A DNA stretch of 64,000 nucleotides from the NCBI GenBank assembly GCA_030834895.1, contig JAUQXA010000064.1, positions 1 through 64,000 of the forward strand, read 5' to 3'. Shown here one piece after another: positions 51,905 to 60,560 of the stretch (the first letter of the stretch is position 1; every line of letters starts with the position of its first letter). A program made the translations under genes and the position numbers. The notes under the pieces were generated by a model. The model was not told the origin of the DNA and ran no database searches. It saw only the letters and a list, made by a program, of their open reading frames with translations. Source of the stretch: Anaerolineales bacterium (GTDB lineage: Bacteria > Chloroflexota > Anaerolineae > Anaerolineales > Villigracilaceae).

Positions 51905-53161
51905 ATGCCGAAGATACAGTACGCCCAGGTTGACGAAAACGGAAACATCACCCTCCCACCTGACCTTGCAAGGAGTTTGGGCATTTCTCCCGGTGACGAA
52001 ATACGAATCGAGCCAAACGGTCACGGCGTGAACCTGCGTTCCCCGCTGACGGCGCTCAAGCGGGTCTATGTGGAAGTCACCAACAAGTGCAACCTCAACT
52101 GCGCCACCTGCATGAGAAATGTCTGGGATGCGAACTATGGCGGCATGACTCTCGACACCTTTCAGCGGATTCTCTCCAGCCTGAAGAATATGCCGCAAAA
52201 GCCTGAAATCTTTTTCGGCGGCTACGGTGAGCCGCTCTCGCATCCCAACTGTCTCGAAATGATTCGTCTGGCAAAAGAGGCGGGACATTTCGTCTCGCTC
52301 ATCACCAACGGCATTTTGCTCACCGAGCAGGTCAGTCAACAACTTGTGGATTTGCGGCTGGACAAAATCTGGGTCTCGCTCGACGGCGCGTCGCCCGAAT
52401 GTTATATGGACGTCCGCCTCGGCGATGCCCTGCCGCAGGTCGTCGAAAACCTGATGTGCCTGCGAAAGTACAAATTTCAATCCTTTGGTTTATCCATTTG
52501 GGCGGGAGTTCCAAAACTTGGGATTGCGTTCGTCGCCATGCGGCGCAATATTCACAGCCTCACCGAAGTCATCAGCCTGGGGACACGTTTGGGCGCGGTG
52601 GAATTTTCAATCAGCAATGTGCTGGCGCATACCGCCGAACTGCTCGACGAAAATTTGTATCTGCGTTCCATGACCCTTTCTCCCAGCGCGCCGTTAAGCC
52701 CGCTGATCCACATGCCGCTCATGGACATCAACAAGCAGACCGCCGGCGCGTTGACCGACGTGCTCAAGGGCATGAACCGCATGGAACTTTTTGGCGGTCA
52801 GTTAAATCAAAACGCAGACCAATGCCCATTCGTCGAGCGCGGCAGCCTTTCCATTCGACAGGACGGCAAGGTTAGTCCATGCCTGCCGTTGCTTTACACG
52901 CACGAGTATTACCTCGATGATCGTAAGCGTACCTCGAAGGAGTTTTTCGTCGGCGACGTCAACCAGGCTGATCTACTGGTTATTTGGAACGACGCCGAAT
53001 ATCTCAAACTGCGCAAGCGCCTCCGGGATTTTGATTTCTCTCCCTGTGTTTTTTGCAACAGTTGCGAACTGGCAAACGAGAATCTCGAAGACTGCTTCGG
53101 CAATGTCCAGCCCACCTGCGGCGGATGTCTTTGGGCTCAGGGGTTGATCCGCTGTCCGTGA
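51905..53161 (+). CDS. Radical SAM/SPASM protein with an AbrB-like N-terminus
   Basis: A 418-residue iron-sulfur enzyme. Residues 1-38 read as a SpoVT-AbrB domain (VDENGNITLPPDLARSLGIS, then PGDEIRIE). The radical SAM core has CNLNCATC (Cys62, Cys66, Cys69) binding a 4Fe-4S cluster that cleaves SAM, with GGYGEPLSHP and WVSLDGASPE on later strands. The last 120 residues carry a SPASM-like set of cysteines (CPFVERG, CLPLLY, CVFCNSC, CGGCLW) for extra clusters. It resembles maturases of tungsten enzymes, but no such enzyme is nearby. TAAAAT lies seven bases before ATG: probably leaderless. Confidence 0.88.
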   Translation: MPKIQYAQVDENGNITLPPDLARSLGISPGDEIRIEPNGHGVNLRSPLTALKRVYVEVTNKCNLNCATCMRNVWDANYGGMTLDTFQRILSSLKNMPQKPEIFFGGYGEPLSHPNCLEMIRLAKEAGHFVSLITNGILLTEQVSQQLVDLRLDKIWVSLDGASPECYMDVRLGDALPQVVENLMCLRKYKFQSFGLSIWAGVPKLGIAFVAMRRNIHSLTEVISLGTRLGAVEFSISNVLAHTAELLDENLYLRSMTLSPSAPLSPLIHMPLMDINKQTAGALTDVLKGMNRMELFGGQLNQNADQCPFVERGSLSIRQDGKVSPCLPLLYTHEYYLDDRKRTSKEFFVGDVNQADLLVIWNDAEYLKLRKRLRDFDFSPCVFCNSCELANENLEDCFGNVQPTCGGCLWAQGLIRCP

Positions 53162-53218
53162 TGGTTTCCTAATCAGGGGCTAAGCCTGACTGGGCGCATT
53201 TCAGATAAAATCTACTTT

Positions 53219-54310
53219 ATGAAAATCAAACAATTTTCCCTGCTCTTTATTCTTCTCGCCTTGTTTGTTGTGCCTGTTCAGGCCCATGCCCAGCAGCCCG
53301 TTGTCCACGCGATCATGTTTTGGATGGACGGCTGTCCGCATTGCGAGGATGTCATCCAAAATGTCCTGCCGCCTTTGCAACAAAAATACGGTGACCAATT
53401 TGACCTGTTTATGATCGAAGTGAAAGGACAGGATGATGTCAATCTGCTCTATCAGGTCGCCGAGTCTTATGGAATTCCCAGGGATGGGACGGGCGTGCCG
53501 TTCCTCATCATCGGCGAGCAAGTGCTGGTTGGTTCCGACCAGGTGCGGAATCAGCTCCCCGCTTTGGTGGAGGATTATTTGACTCACGGCGGACTGGATT
53601 TCCCCTCAAATCCTCTTCTGGCTGACGTTTTATCCGCCTCCCCTTCGACCCCAACCCCGGAGTTGGTTGCCCAGCCCCAGGTAGAGTCCACCCCTCAGCC
53701 TGTGTCCCGCGAAGCTTCCGCCCCCGCAGTGGAGTCGTCGGCGGAAGCGCCTGTCAAAAACAACGGATTCATGCTTGCGGCTGTGGTGATGGTCTTCATG
53801 GTGTTGGTCACGTTGTATTCGCTGGCAAGCCTTGCGATTGGGAAACTCTACTTCCATGCCTCGTGGATGGAAGCTGCCATTCCCATTCTTTCTGTGATTG
53901 GGCTGGGAGTCGCCTTCTACTTGACCTACGTGGAAACCCAATCCGTTCAGGCGATTTGCGGCCCCGTCGGTGACTGCAATGCCGTGCAGTCCAGTTCCTA
54001 TTCAAAGATATGGGGGATTCTACCCGTCGGTCTACTTGGCGGGGTTGGCTATATTGCCATTCTTGCCGCCTGGTTTGTGGGACGTCAGCGCTGGGGCTGG
54101 CTCTCGAAATACGCGCCCGTTGCCCTGTTTGGCATGGCATTGTTTGGTACGGTCTTCTCGATCTACCTGACTTATCTTGAATTGTTTGTGATCTATGCCG
54201 TGTGCATTTGGTGCGTCAGTTCTGCGATCATCATCACTTTGATTTTGTTGTTCAGCCTCAATTCCACCTTGCAAGCCTTTGCCCCTTCCGATGAAGAGGA
54301 CTTGGAATAA
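53219..54310 (+). CDS. Thioredoxin-VKOR fusion for disulfide formation
   Basis: A 363-residue membrane oxidoreductase. A signal segment (5-22) leads to an exported thioredoxin-like domain with CPHC (39-42) and GVPFLIIGEQ. A Ser/Pro/Glu linker (about 145-185) follows, then a VKOR domain of about five helices with the loop cysteines CGPVGDC and the quinone-site CIWC (329-332), plus the conserved Ser-rich NAVQSSSYS. It would pass electrons from proteins to quinone. The usual bacterial fusion places thioredoxin after VKOR; here it comes first. TAAAAT lies seven bases before ATG. Confidence 0.9.
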   Translation: MKIKQFSLLFILLALFVVPVQAHAQQPVVHAIMFWMDGCPHCEDVIQNVLPPLQQKYGDQFDLFMIEVKGQDDVNLLYQVAESYGIPRDGTGVPFLIIGEQVLVGSDQVRNQLPALVEDYLTHGGLDFPSNPLLADVLSASPSTPTPELVAQPQVESTPQPVSREASAPAVESSAEAPVKNNGFMLAAVVMVFMVLVTLYSLASLAIGKLYFHASWMEAAIPILSVIGLGVAFYLTYVETQSVQAICGPVGDCNAVQSSSYSKIWGILPVGLLGGVGYIAILAAWFVGRQRWGWLSKYAPVALFGMALFGTVFSIYLTYLELFVIYAVCIWCVSSAIIITLILLFSLNSTLQAFAPSDEEDLE

Positions 54311-54335
54311 TATCACCTGGCTACTGAAACACCAA

Positions 54336-54372
54336 GGCGCGGAGTTTATCCTACCCGCGCCTATTCTTTTTT
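54336..54372 (+). terminator. Intrinsic terminator
   Basis: GGCGCGG (54336-54342) and CCGCGCC (54355-54361) pair perfectly over 7 bp with a 12-base loop, then TATTCTTTTTT. It ends the thioredoxin-VKOR transcript. Confidence 0.85.
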
Positions 54373-54433
54373 CCTGTTTTCTCAATCTGCTAAATCATTG
54401 ACTCACTGAATCGCCGATTCGCTGAATCCTCCG

Positions 54434-55216
54434 CTACCAAACACAATCCGGCGTGGTGTTGATGTCCGCCGATTTCCCCACCTGCTTGTACATCGTCACA
54501 TTGGTGAAAGGCTCGCCGAGGATGCCATCGTGGATTGCCCATGACCGTTTGCGGATGCTGTTTGCCGCATCGGGCTGACGGTAGGGATTCGACCCATCAA
54601 GTTGAGCTTGCAAATCGCCTCCCGGCTGAAACCCTGCATGGATACTGTTCATCAGCCGTTTACCCATCTGGTAGTTGAATCCATAACGTTCAAAGATGAC
54701 CGCAACATGATAATACAACGGCTCGACGAAGTACATCTCCTGTCCCAATGCGGTGACAAAACTCTCGAAGGTCTTGATTGCCTCTCCCAACATTCGCAGT
54801 CCGCGCCGTACCTGTCCTGGAGCCAGTCCCGCTTCCAGGGCGGTTTGCTCCGCTTCAAGGTTTCTCCGCAGAGTACCGAACTTGGTTGGCAAGCCGTCGG
54901 GCATTTTGTCTACATCGTAGCGAGGAGAGTCAGGGTCGTTAAGGATGTAGAGCAGGATGTGTATCTGCCCATTCAGCGTATCGGTGAGATGGGCATAGAG
55001 CAGCGGGTCGGGAAAATCCATCTGGTGGAAGAGACGCATTTCCACATCGGTGGAGCCAGGGGCAAAGCGGAATTGCAACAGGTTATACCCAGCTGCGGAG
55101 GTCAGCGGCGGGATGTTGTACTTTTCCAGTAAAACTGCGGGGATATAACGCGCATAAATCGCCCGCTTTTCGGGTTCGGGTAAAAGGTTGATTCCGCCAA
55201 TGGTTGAGGGGGGCAT
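54434..55216 (-). CDS. Conserved hypothetical protein downstream of smpB
   Basis: A 260-residue soluble protein, mainly helical, which I do not recognise. It opens with PSTIGGINLLPEPEKRAIYARYIP and has aromatic-rich helices (EMRLFHQMDFPDPLLYAHL, EPLYYHVAVIFERYGF). No signal peptide or membrane helix. TAGGAGAGGAAACGAAC precedes ATG at 55216. Its start is 14 bases after the smpB stop, so it is cotranscribed with smpB. This does not by itself tell its role. Confidence 0.7.
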   Translation of the reverse strand: MPPSTIGGINLLPEPEKRAIYARYIPAVLLEKYNIPPLTSAAGYNLLQFRFAPGSTDVEMRLFHQMDFPDPLLYAHLTDTLNGQIHILLYILNDPDSPRYDVDKMPDGLPTKFGTLRRNLEAEQTALEAGLAPGQVRRGLRMLGEAIKTFESFVTALGQEMYFVEPLYYHVAVIFERYGFNYQMGKRLMNSIHAGFQPGGDLQAQLDGSNPYRQPDAANSIRKRSWAIHDGILGEPFTNVTMYKQVGKSADINTTPDCVW

Positions 55217-55230
55217 GTTCGTTTCCTCTC

Positions 55231-55692
55231 CTATCTAACTCTCGCGGCTCGTTCGTTATTTCGTGCTTCATCGCGTTTGGCGATGGTCGCGCGTTTGTCG
55301 TAGGCTTTCTTGCCTTTGGCAAGGGCGATCTCGACCTTGGCGCGTCCATCCTTGAGGTAGACGCGGGTTGGCACTACGGTCATCCCTTTCATGCGGACGT
55401 TGTTCCATAACTCGCGGATCTGCTTCTTGTGCAACAACAACCGACGGCGGCGCTTGGGTTCATGATTAAAGTATTGACCCGCCTGTTCGTAGGGCGCGAT
55501 GTGCGACTCGACGAGCCAGGCTTCCTTTCCTTCGGGGAGGTCCACGTAGGCTTCCTGGATGCTGATCTGCCCTGCGCGGATGGATTTGATCTCCGAACCT
55601 TGCAGGGCGATTCCCGCCTCGAACTTTTCCATCAGGAAATATTCGAAGCCGGCTTTGCGATTGGTGGCGATGATTTTGATGTTTTCAGTCAC
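55231..55692 (-). CDS. smpB: SsrA-binding protein SmpB
   Basis: A 153-residue RNA-binding protein that brings tmRNA to stalled ribosomes. Family blocks are IIATNRKAGFEYFLMEKFEAGI, ALQGSEIKSIRAGQISIQEAYV, SHIAPYEQ, RRRRLLLHKKQI, TVVPTRVYLKDGRAKVEIALAKGKK and the basic C-terminal tail starting YDKRATI. Length is standard. The tmRNA gene itself was not found here. It is followed by the hypothetical gene above in one unit. Confidence 0.95.
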   Translation of the reverse strand: MTENIKIIATNRKAGFEYFLMEKFEAGIALQGSEIKSIRAGQISIQEAYVDLPEGKEAWLVESHIAPYEQAGQYFNHEPKRRRRLLLHKKQIRELWNNVRMKGMTVVPTRVYLKDGRAKVEIALAKGKKAYDKRATIAKRDEARNNERAARVR

Positions 55693-55721
55693 AAGTTGAT
55701 TTTAGCATGAATTAACTGGCA

Positions 55722-55811
55722 AGTGCGTCCCACCCTACTTGATGGAATAATCCAAATCGAGAGGATTCTGTTTATTAATCAGAAAATTCCACCCGTCAGG
55801 TGCGACGCACT
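55722..55811. repeat. Long-loop inverted repeat (AGTGCGTCCCACC)
   Basis: AGTGCGTCCCACC (55722-55734) faces GGTGCGACGCACT (55799-55811), pairing in 12 of 13 positions, across a 64-base AT-rich interior. It lies between the MFS gene stop and the smpB start and may be a terminator or a small inserted palindrome. It ends nine bases beyond the MFS stop. Confidence 0.5.
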
Positions 55812-55819
55812 ATTGGCGG

Positions 55820-57073
55820 TTATCCCCATTTGAGAATGGCAATTCCCGCGAGGAAGCGCAACGCGGCAACAATGATTAATGCATTGACCAGTCCGACCAT
55901 ATCCGCTATGGCGGGCCCCGCAAGAGAACTGGTGAGGATGGCTATGTTGAGGATGATGGTGTACCATGCCAAATGCGAGGGGCGGTCATCTGGCGGGATG
56001 TTTTCGAGCATGTAATTGATGTACGCACCATTGATCATGGCAAATAGAAAGCCGCCGATGAAGGAGATGGCGTAAAACTGCCAGACATTGTGAGATAACG
56101 CAAGCAGGAATGGATAAATCGCCATGCCCGCCGCGCCCCAGGCGGTCACTTTCTTATTTCCATAATGATGGGCGACGCGCCTGAATTGTGTCGAGCCAAT
56201 GAGCACGGTCAGGTAGTAAAGCGCCGTGCCTGTGCCGATATTGTTGTCATTCAGGTTGAGGACGCGCACGTTATAGAGCGGATAGAGCGGATTCGGCAGG
56301 TAGTGGGTCAGGTGGAAGAAAAACAACGCCAGCATTACATTCCGAAACGACGTACCCCAAATGTCCAGTCGCAGCGCGGATTTGAGTCCGCGGGGAGGGT
56401 TGATCTGGGGCGAAGGATCAGGTTGCGGCGAGGATGGCAGTGGGAAGATATCCTCCTGCATCGGCTTGACGTGATAGATGTGGTAACTGCTCATCGCCGC
56501 GCCGAAGGCTCCAATCGCAAAGATGACCTGATAGCCCGCTTCGAGCGGCATGTTCTTCAGGATGAAGCCCGCGCCGAAGGAGGTCAGCATGTAGGCGATG
56601 GCGAAGGTGACATTACGTGTGCCTGCCACCTGGGCGCGGAACCTGTCGGGAACGGACTCGGCAAACAGGGCGTTGAAACCAACTCCCAGCGCCGTGTAAG
56701 GGATCGCCATCAGGAAGGCGAGGGTAATCAACGCCCAGATTTGTCCCTGCTCATTGAAAAGCCAAGGGAGCGGAATCCATAAGAGGTAACCAGCGCGGAA
56801 GAGGATGGATGACCAGAAAACGGCGTGTCCTGTGTGACGTTTTTCGATCCAGCGACCTGCTGGGATGGCGAGGAAAAGGTTGACGATGGCAGCCATCGCG
56901 GTGAGCAAGCCGATCTGCAAGCCAGATGCGCCGAGGCGTGTGGCGTACACATTAAGGAAGTTGACGGAGGTCCCGCTCAAAACACCAAACCAGGCAATGT
57001 CCAAGTAAAGGTTCCAGAAATTGGAACGGTATTTTTCGGGAACGTCAGATTGAGTGAATATATTGAAACGCAT
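55820..57073 (-). CDS. Major facilitator superfamily transporter
   Basis: A 417-residue protein with about twelve membrane helices. The first half has the MFS loop 2-3 motif (GRWIEKRHTGHAVFW) after AMAAIVNLFLAIPA, and a proline-rich cytosolic loop (about 205-225, PSSPQPDPSPQINP) joins the halves. Substrate unknown; resemblance is to the multidrug or sugar branches that lack clear substrate motifs. ATG at 57073. It is divergent from the SDR gene. Confidence 0.85.
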   Translation of the reverse strand: MRFNIFTQSDVPEKYRSNFWNLYLDIAWFGVLSGTSVNFLNVYATRLGASGLQIGLLTAMAAIVNLFLAIPAGRWIEKRHTGHAVFWSSILFRAGYLLWIPLPWLFNEQGQIWALITLAFLMAIPYTALGVGFNALFAESVPDRFRAQVAGTRNVTFAIAYMLTSFGAGFILKNMPLEAGYQVIFAIGAFGAAMSSYHIYHVKPMQEDIFPLPSSPQPDPSPQINPPRGLKSALRLDIWGTSFRNVMLALFFFHLTHYLPNPLYPLYNVRVLNLNDNNIGTGTALYYLTVLIGSTQFRRVAHHYGNKKVTAWGAAGMAIYPFLLALSHNVWQFYAISFIGGFLFAMINGAYINYMLENIPPDDRPSHLAWYTIILNIAILTSSLAGPAIADMVGLVNALIIVAALRFLAGIAILKWG

Positions 57074-57216
57074 AGGGGTGTGATTATAACTACGATTACG
57101 CGGTTGCGAACCTCAACTTACGATTTTGGAATCGGGGTGTTTCGCGTGACCTTTTTCAATGGCATTCCATTACAATCTGCTCATTCAACGTTACCAAAGC
57201 AGATAAGGAGCAGAAC

Positions 57217-57978
57217 ATGAGATTCGATGGGAAAGTGGCAATCCTTACGGGCGGCACTTCGGGAATTGGGCTGGCGACGGCGCAACTTTTTGTAGAAGAA
57301 GGCGCGAGCGTTGTCTTGATGGCGCGTAACCCAACCCGAGGACGGGATGCTGTCGAGCAAATTACTTCTGCCGACGGGCAGGCGATTTTCGTTCAAGGGG
57401 ATGTGAGCGTGGCTGCGGACTGCCAACACTGTGTCACTGTCGCTATCGAGACCTACGGGCGATTGGATATTTTGTTCAACAATGCGGGAGTGATCTATGT
57501 CAATCGGAATCTGGTGGACACCTCAGAGGAGGAATGGGATGCCACGCTGAACTCGAATTTGAAGAGCATCTTTTGGATGTCGAAATATGCCATCCCGCAT
57601 ATCGCGAAAAACGGCGGCTCGATCATCAACAACGCCTCGATCTTTGGGCTGGTTGGCGGGGGCGGGGTCGCTGCCTACTGCGCGGCCAAGGGCGGCGTGA
57701 TCAACCTGACTAGGGCCATGGCAATTGACCATGCCACTCAAAAAATCCGCGTGAACTGCGTCTGCCCCGGCAGTGTGGATACCCCCTTGTTGGAAAACGA
57801 AATGAACGATCTGGGCGGGGTGGAAGTGCAGTTCCCAAAGTTTGCGTCGCGCCATCCGATGAACCGCATCGCGGCTCCCGAAGAGATCGCCCGCGCTGTC
57901 GCCTACCTCGCCTCGGACGACGCTTCCTTTGTCACTGGCGTTGCCTTGCCCGTGGATGGAGGGCGCTCGGCGTGGTGA
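57217..57978 (+). CDS. Short-chain dehydrogenase/reductase
   Basis: A 253-residue NAD(P)-dependent oxidoreductase of the classical SDR family. Cofactor motif TGGTSGIGLA, the structural NNAG, catalytic Ser in INNASIFG, and YCAAKGG with catalytic Tyr and Lys are all present, as is the C-terminal FVTGVALPVDGG. Acidic residues for NAD versus basic for NADP are not decisive (MARNPTR after strand 2 hints at NADP). AAGGAGCAGAAC precedes ATG. Substrate unknown. Confidence 0.92.
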   Translation: MRFDGKVAILTGGTSGIGLATAQLFVEEGASVVLMARNPTRGRDAVEQITSADGQAIFVQGDVSVAADCQHCVTVAIETYGRLDILFNNAGVIYVNRNLVDTSEEEWDATLNSNLKSIFWMSKYAIPHIAKNGGSIINNASIFGLVGGGGVAAYCAAKGGVINLTRAMAIDHATQKIRVNCVCPGSVDTPLLENEMNDLGGVEVQFPKFASRHPMNRIAAPEEIARAVAYLASDDASFVTGVALPVDGGRSAW

Positions 57979-58065
57979 GCCTGTAGTCCTATCTTATCTG
58001 TTAGGTTTGGGTTACTACTTTCGTCAACTTTGGTACTGCCTGGGGAATTGTTTCATTTGGATTTT

Positions 58066-58084
58066 TATGCCATACTACGGCATA
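58066..58084. promoter_or_regulatory. Possible operator dyad upstream of the STAND operon
   Basis: TATGCC (58066-58071) and GGCATA (58079-58084) form a perfect 6-bp dyad with a 7-base spacer, about 70 bases upstream of the small protein gene. It could be a repressor site. There is no regulator gene next to it. Confidence 0.35.
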
Positions 58085-58153
58085 CGGGTCTTATTTTATT
58101 CGGGCGGGGTCATGCAGCGTTTCCAGCAATTATTTTTTGTGGAGAAAACAGGT

Positions 58154-58582
58154 ATGCCCAGGAAAAAGAAAGCGCCCCCTTCGGTAACGGCAAAGGGAGA
58201 AAATGTTATTGGAATCATCAACGCGAGCGGTAGAGCCAAAGTACAGATCACACAGAAATCTGATCGTCGAAAGTCCAGCCGCGATGTTGACTTGGAAAGA
58301 CTCTTTGCCTTGCTCGAAGAAAGACTGGAAGCACGTCCGGAAGACCCAAACGTCGACAAGAAGGAAATCAGCAATCAGATCGAACAGATCAAGGCGGAAT
58401 CCACACAGGGAGAAAAAGCCAACCAAACAAAACTCGAACGGTGGATCAAAAACCTAGCCGGGATGGCTCCCGATATCGTCGATGTGATGACCGCCTCGTT
58501 GGGTGGACCAGTTTCAGGGTTCACAGCTGTCCTCCAAAAAATCGCGGCCCGTGTCAAGGCGGAAGCCAAGGGCAAAGCCTAG
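58154..58582 (+). CDS. Small protein with a beta motif and a C-terminal hydrophobic helix region
   Basis: A 142-residue protein. A basic start leads to a predicted beta motif, GENVIGIINASGRAKVQITQ (15-34), then a charged helical part (DLERLFALLEERLEARPEDP) and a C-terminal region with a hydrophobic stretch (NLAGMAPDIVDVMTASLGGP, then VSGFTAVLQKIAARVKAE). This C-terminal region is common beside STAND NTPases in filamentous bacteria and could be membrane-acting. The motif is shared with the next protein at identical spacing. GGAG lies about ten bases before ATG at 58154; an ATG 42 bases earlier is possible. The next gene starts ten bases after its stop. Confidence 0.7.
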   Translation: MPRKKKAPPSVTAKGENVIGIINASGRAKVQITQKSDRRKSSRDVDLERLFALLEERLEARPEDPNVDKKEISNQIEQIKAESTQGEKANQTKLERWIKNLAGMAPDIVDVMTASLGGPVSGFTAVLQKIAARVKAEAKGKA

Positions 58583-58592
58583 GCGGGTTCTT

Positions 58593-60545
58593 ATGTCGCG
58601 GACCACTGCAAGCAATAAAAAGAGCGAGATTGTGAATCGCAAACCAGCGGCACAGGATTTTTCAGGCCAAAATGTAGTCCGCGAGATTAACGCCGATGAC
58701 TCTGCGCGTGTCAGTGTGAGGCAAATCGTTTATCCGCCGCTTTCGGAGATCGCAGAGGAATGTGAGCGCCAGAAATCCGAACTGGTCTCATTGCAGGAAG
58801 CAATCGTTCAAAAGTTTTCCGACCTGCACCGTCTCATCAATTCAACCATTCCCATCAGTGGAAATCCATATCTTTTCCTCCAGCCGTTTGGGTTTTCGGA
58901 TCGTACCCGTTTCTTTGGGCGTGAAGACATTCTGTCCGAACTGATGGGACAAATGAGGGGCAGTCTGGGTACTTTCCTGTGCGGCACTCGTGGCATCGGA
59001 AAAACCAGCCTCATCCGGGCGGGACTTGTTCCGGCATTGCTGCTCCAGGGGCACCTGCCGTTGGTCGTCAGCACCACCCGTGAAGCATTAGAATCCAGCA
59101 TCAAAAAATATTTGCTTCCCAATGTGGATAATCTCCAATTCCTAAAAACAATGTCGTTGACTGGATTTATTCACATTATCGCAAGCGCCCTGCCTGATGG
59201 TAAAAAGCTCTATGTGCTGGTGGATGATTTCGAAGTATTTTTTGAACACGGGGAACTGGAACGGGACGCCTTTCACAATGAGTGGCTGCGCTGTTTCAAT
59301 GGAGCAAGCGCGAATGTGCGCTGGCTGTTTTGCGTTCCGTCCAACCTTCACCATTTGTTGAATTTCTTCAAGCATGAAATCAGTCCTAACTCAAATACTG
59401 TCAATGTTCCCCCATTGAGTCGTGAGGCGGCGCGTGCCGCCATCATCAAGCCGGCAGAAAGATACGGCATTTCGATCCAGCTGGATGTCCTCGAATCGAT
59501 CCTCGATACGCTGGGCGGTAGTCACATCAATCCGGCTGACCTGCAATTGGTTTGTTATATGCTGGCAGGCGGCAGGGGAGCGCCGGTCAAAGAGTGGGAC
59601 ATGAAGTACTACACAGAACAGGGGAAGACTGACGGTATTTTGCGGGACTATCTCGACCGTGCCATGACGGACTTCGAACCCCATGCGCGCGAGCTTGCGT
59701 GGGAGACCCTGACCGTGTTGGCCGACCCGGCCACACAAGCGTTCACTGACGAACAAATCATCAAGAAGATGAGATTGTTTGGAGCGAAAGAGAGCACGAC
59801 TAGGCGCATCCTGATTGATTTGCAGAACAGCAACTTGATCGAGCATACCAGCGGCTACCAGCTTTCCAGTGATGGCTTGCGCCCACGCATCGAAAAGTGG
59901 CGGGAAGCTCGCAGCATCCTCACCCGGGCACGTCAGGAGGCGGCCGAACAATTGCAAAACATCCGCAATTCGGCGTTACGTGGTCTGGCGGGAGGGGCGC
60001 TTGGGTTTGTGTTGATGGATCGATTGCTGTTCACAGCACCATTGTCAGATGTGTCCTTTGAAATATTCTCCATTCTTTTGACAACAAGCTTCGGCGCGTT
60101 CGCTGGATTATTAATGACGTTTTTGGTCGACATTTCCATTGCTTCCTATGGTGGTTCAAAAAAAACATTGGCATATCTGGCGGGTGGAATAAGCGGCGCA
60201 TTTTCATTTGCGCTCGCCATGGTCATGTACGCAAACCTGAACAATACCGGTAGTGAACTTTTTTTGTCGCTGATTCCAAAAGCTATCCTTGAAGGAAGTC
60301 TATGGGGATTGACAGCGGGAGCGGGAACCGTCTGGGCGCTTTCCTCCCGCCGACCTTTGTGGATCACTGTTCCGTTGGTTGTTTTCCTATGCGGACTTGT
60401 GCTCAGCGTTGCGGACATTTTCATCGGCGTTCTTGGTGAATCAAAGGGGTTGGACACCATACCATTGACAATAGCGTTGTCTGGGATGGTTTTTCCTGGT
60501 TTCATTCTTGCCGCCACCTTAATAGGGCGATACAAGATTCGCTAG
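58593..60545 (+). CDS. nSTAND-type NTPase with C-terminal membrane helices
   Basis: A 650-residue signalling NTPase. The N-terminus holds GQNVVREINADDSARVSVRQ (25-44), matching the motif of the upstream protein. A coiled segment follows, then the nSTAND1 entry NPYLFLQPFGFSDRTRFFGR. The P-loop is GTRGIGKTS (131-139) and Walker B is YVLVDDFEVF (Asp211, Asp212). A helical and winged-helix region (about 300-460) follows. The C-terminus, from about 475, has some six membrane helices instead of the usual WD40 or TPR sensor repeats. It is likely a ligand-triggered oligomerising switch at the membrane. A defence or cell-death role is inferred. Confidence 0.85.
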   Translation: MSRTTASNKKSEIVNRKPAAQDFSGQNVVREINADDSARVSVRQIVYPPLSEIAEECERQKSELVSLQEAIVQKFSDLHRLINSTIPISGNPYLFLQPFGFSDRTRFFGREDILSELMGQMRGSLGTFLCGTRGIGKTSLIRAGLVPALLLQGHLPLVVSTTREALESSIKKYLLPNVDNLQFLKTMSLTGFIHIIASALPDGKKLYVLVDDFEVFFEHGELERDAFHNEWLRCFNGASANVRWLFCVPSNLHHLLNFFKHEISPNSNTVNVPPLSREAARAAIIKPAERYGISIQLDVLESILDTLGGSHINPADLQLVCYMLAGGRGAPVKEWDMKYYTEQGKTDGILRDYLDRAMTDFEPHARELAWETLTVLADPATQAFTDEQIIKKMRLFGAKESTTRRILIDLQNSNLIEHTSGYQLSSDGLRPRIEKWREARSILTRARQEAAEQLQNIRNSALRGLAGGALGFVLMDRLLFTAPLSDVSFEIFSILLTTSFGAFAGLLMTFLVDISIASYGGSKKTLAYLAGGISGAFSFALAMVMYANLNNTGSELFLSLIPKAILEGSLWGLTAGAGTVWALSSRRPLWITVPLVVFLCGLVLSVADIFIGVLGESKGLDTIPLTIALSGMVFPGFILAATLIGRYKIR

Positions 60546-60560
60546 TTGAAAATCTTGATT

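Noticed and set aside
57929..58153. N-terminal extension of the small STAND-associated protein
   Set aside because: The extra codons overlap the SDR gene and read as unstructured aromatic sequence; the basic start at 58154 has a GGAG site.
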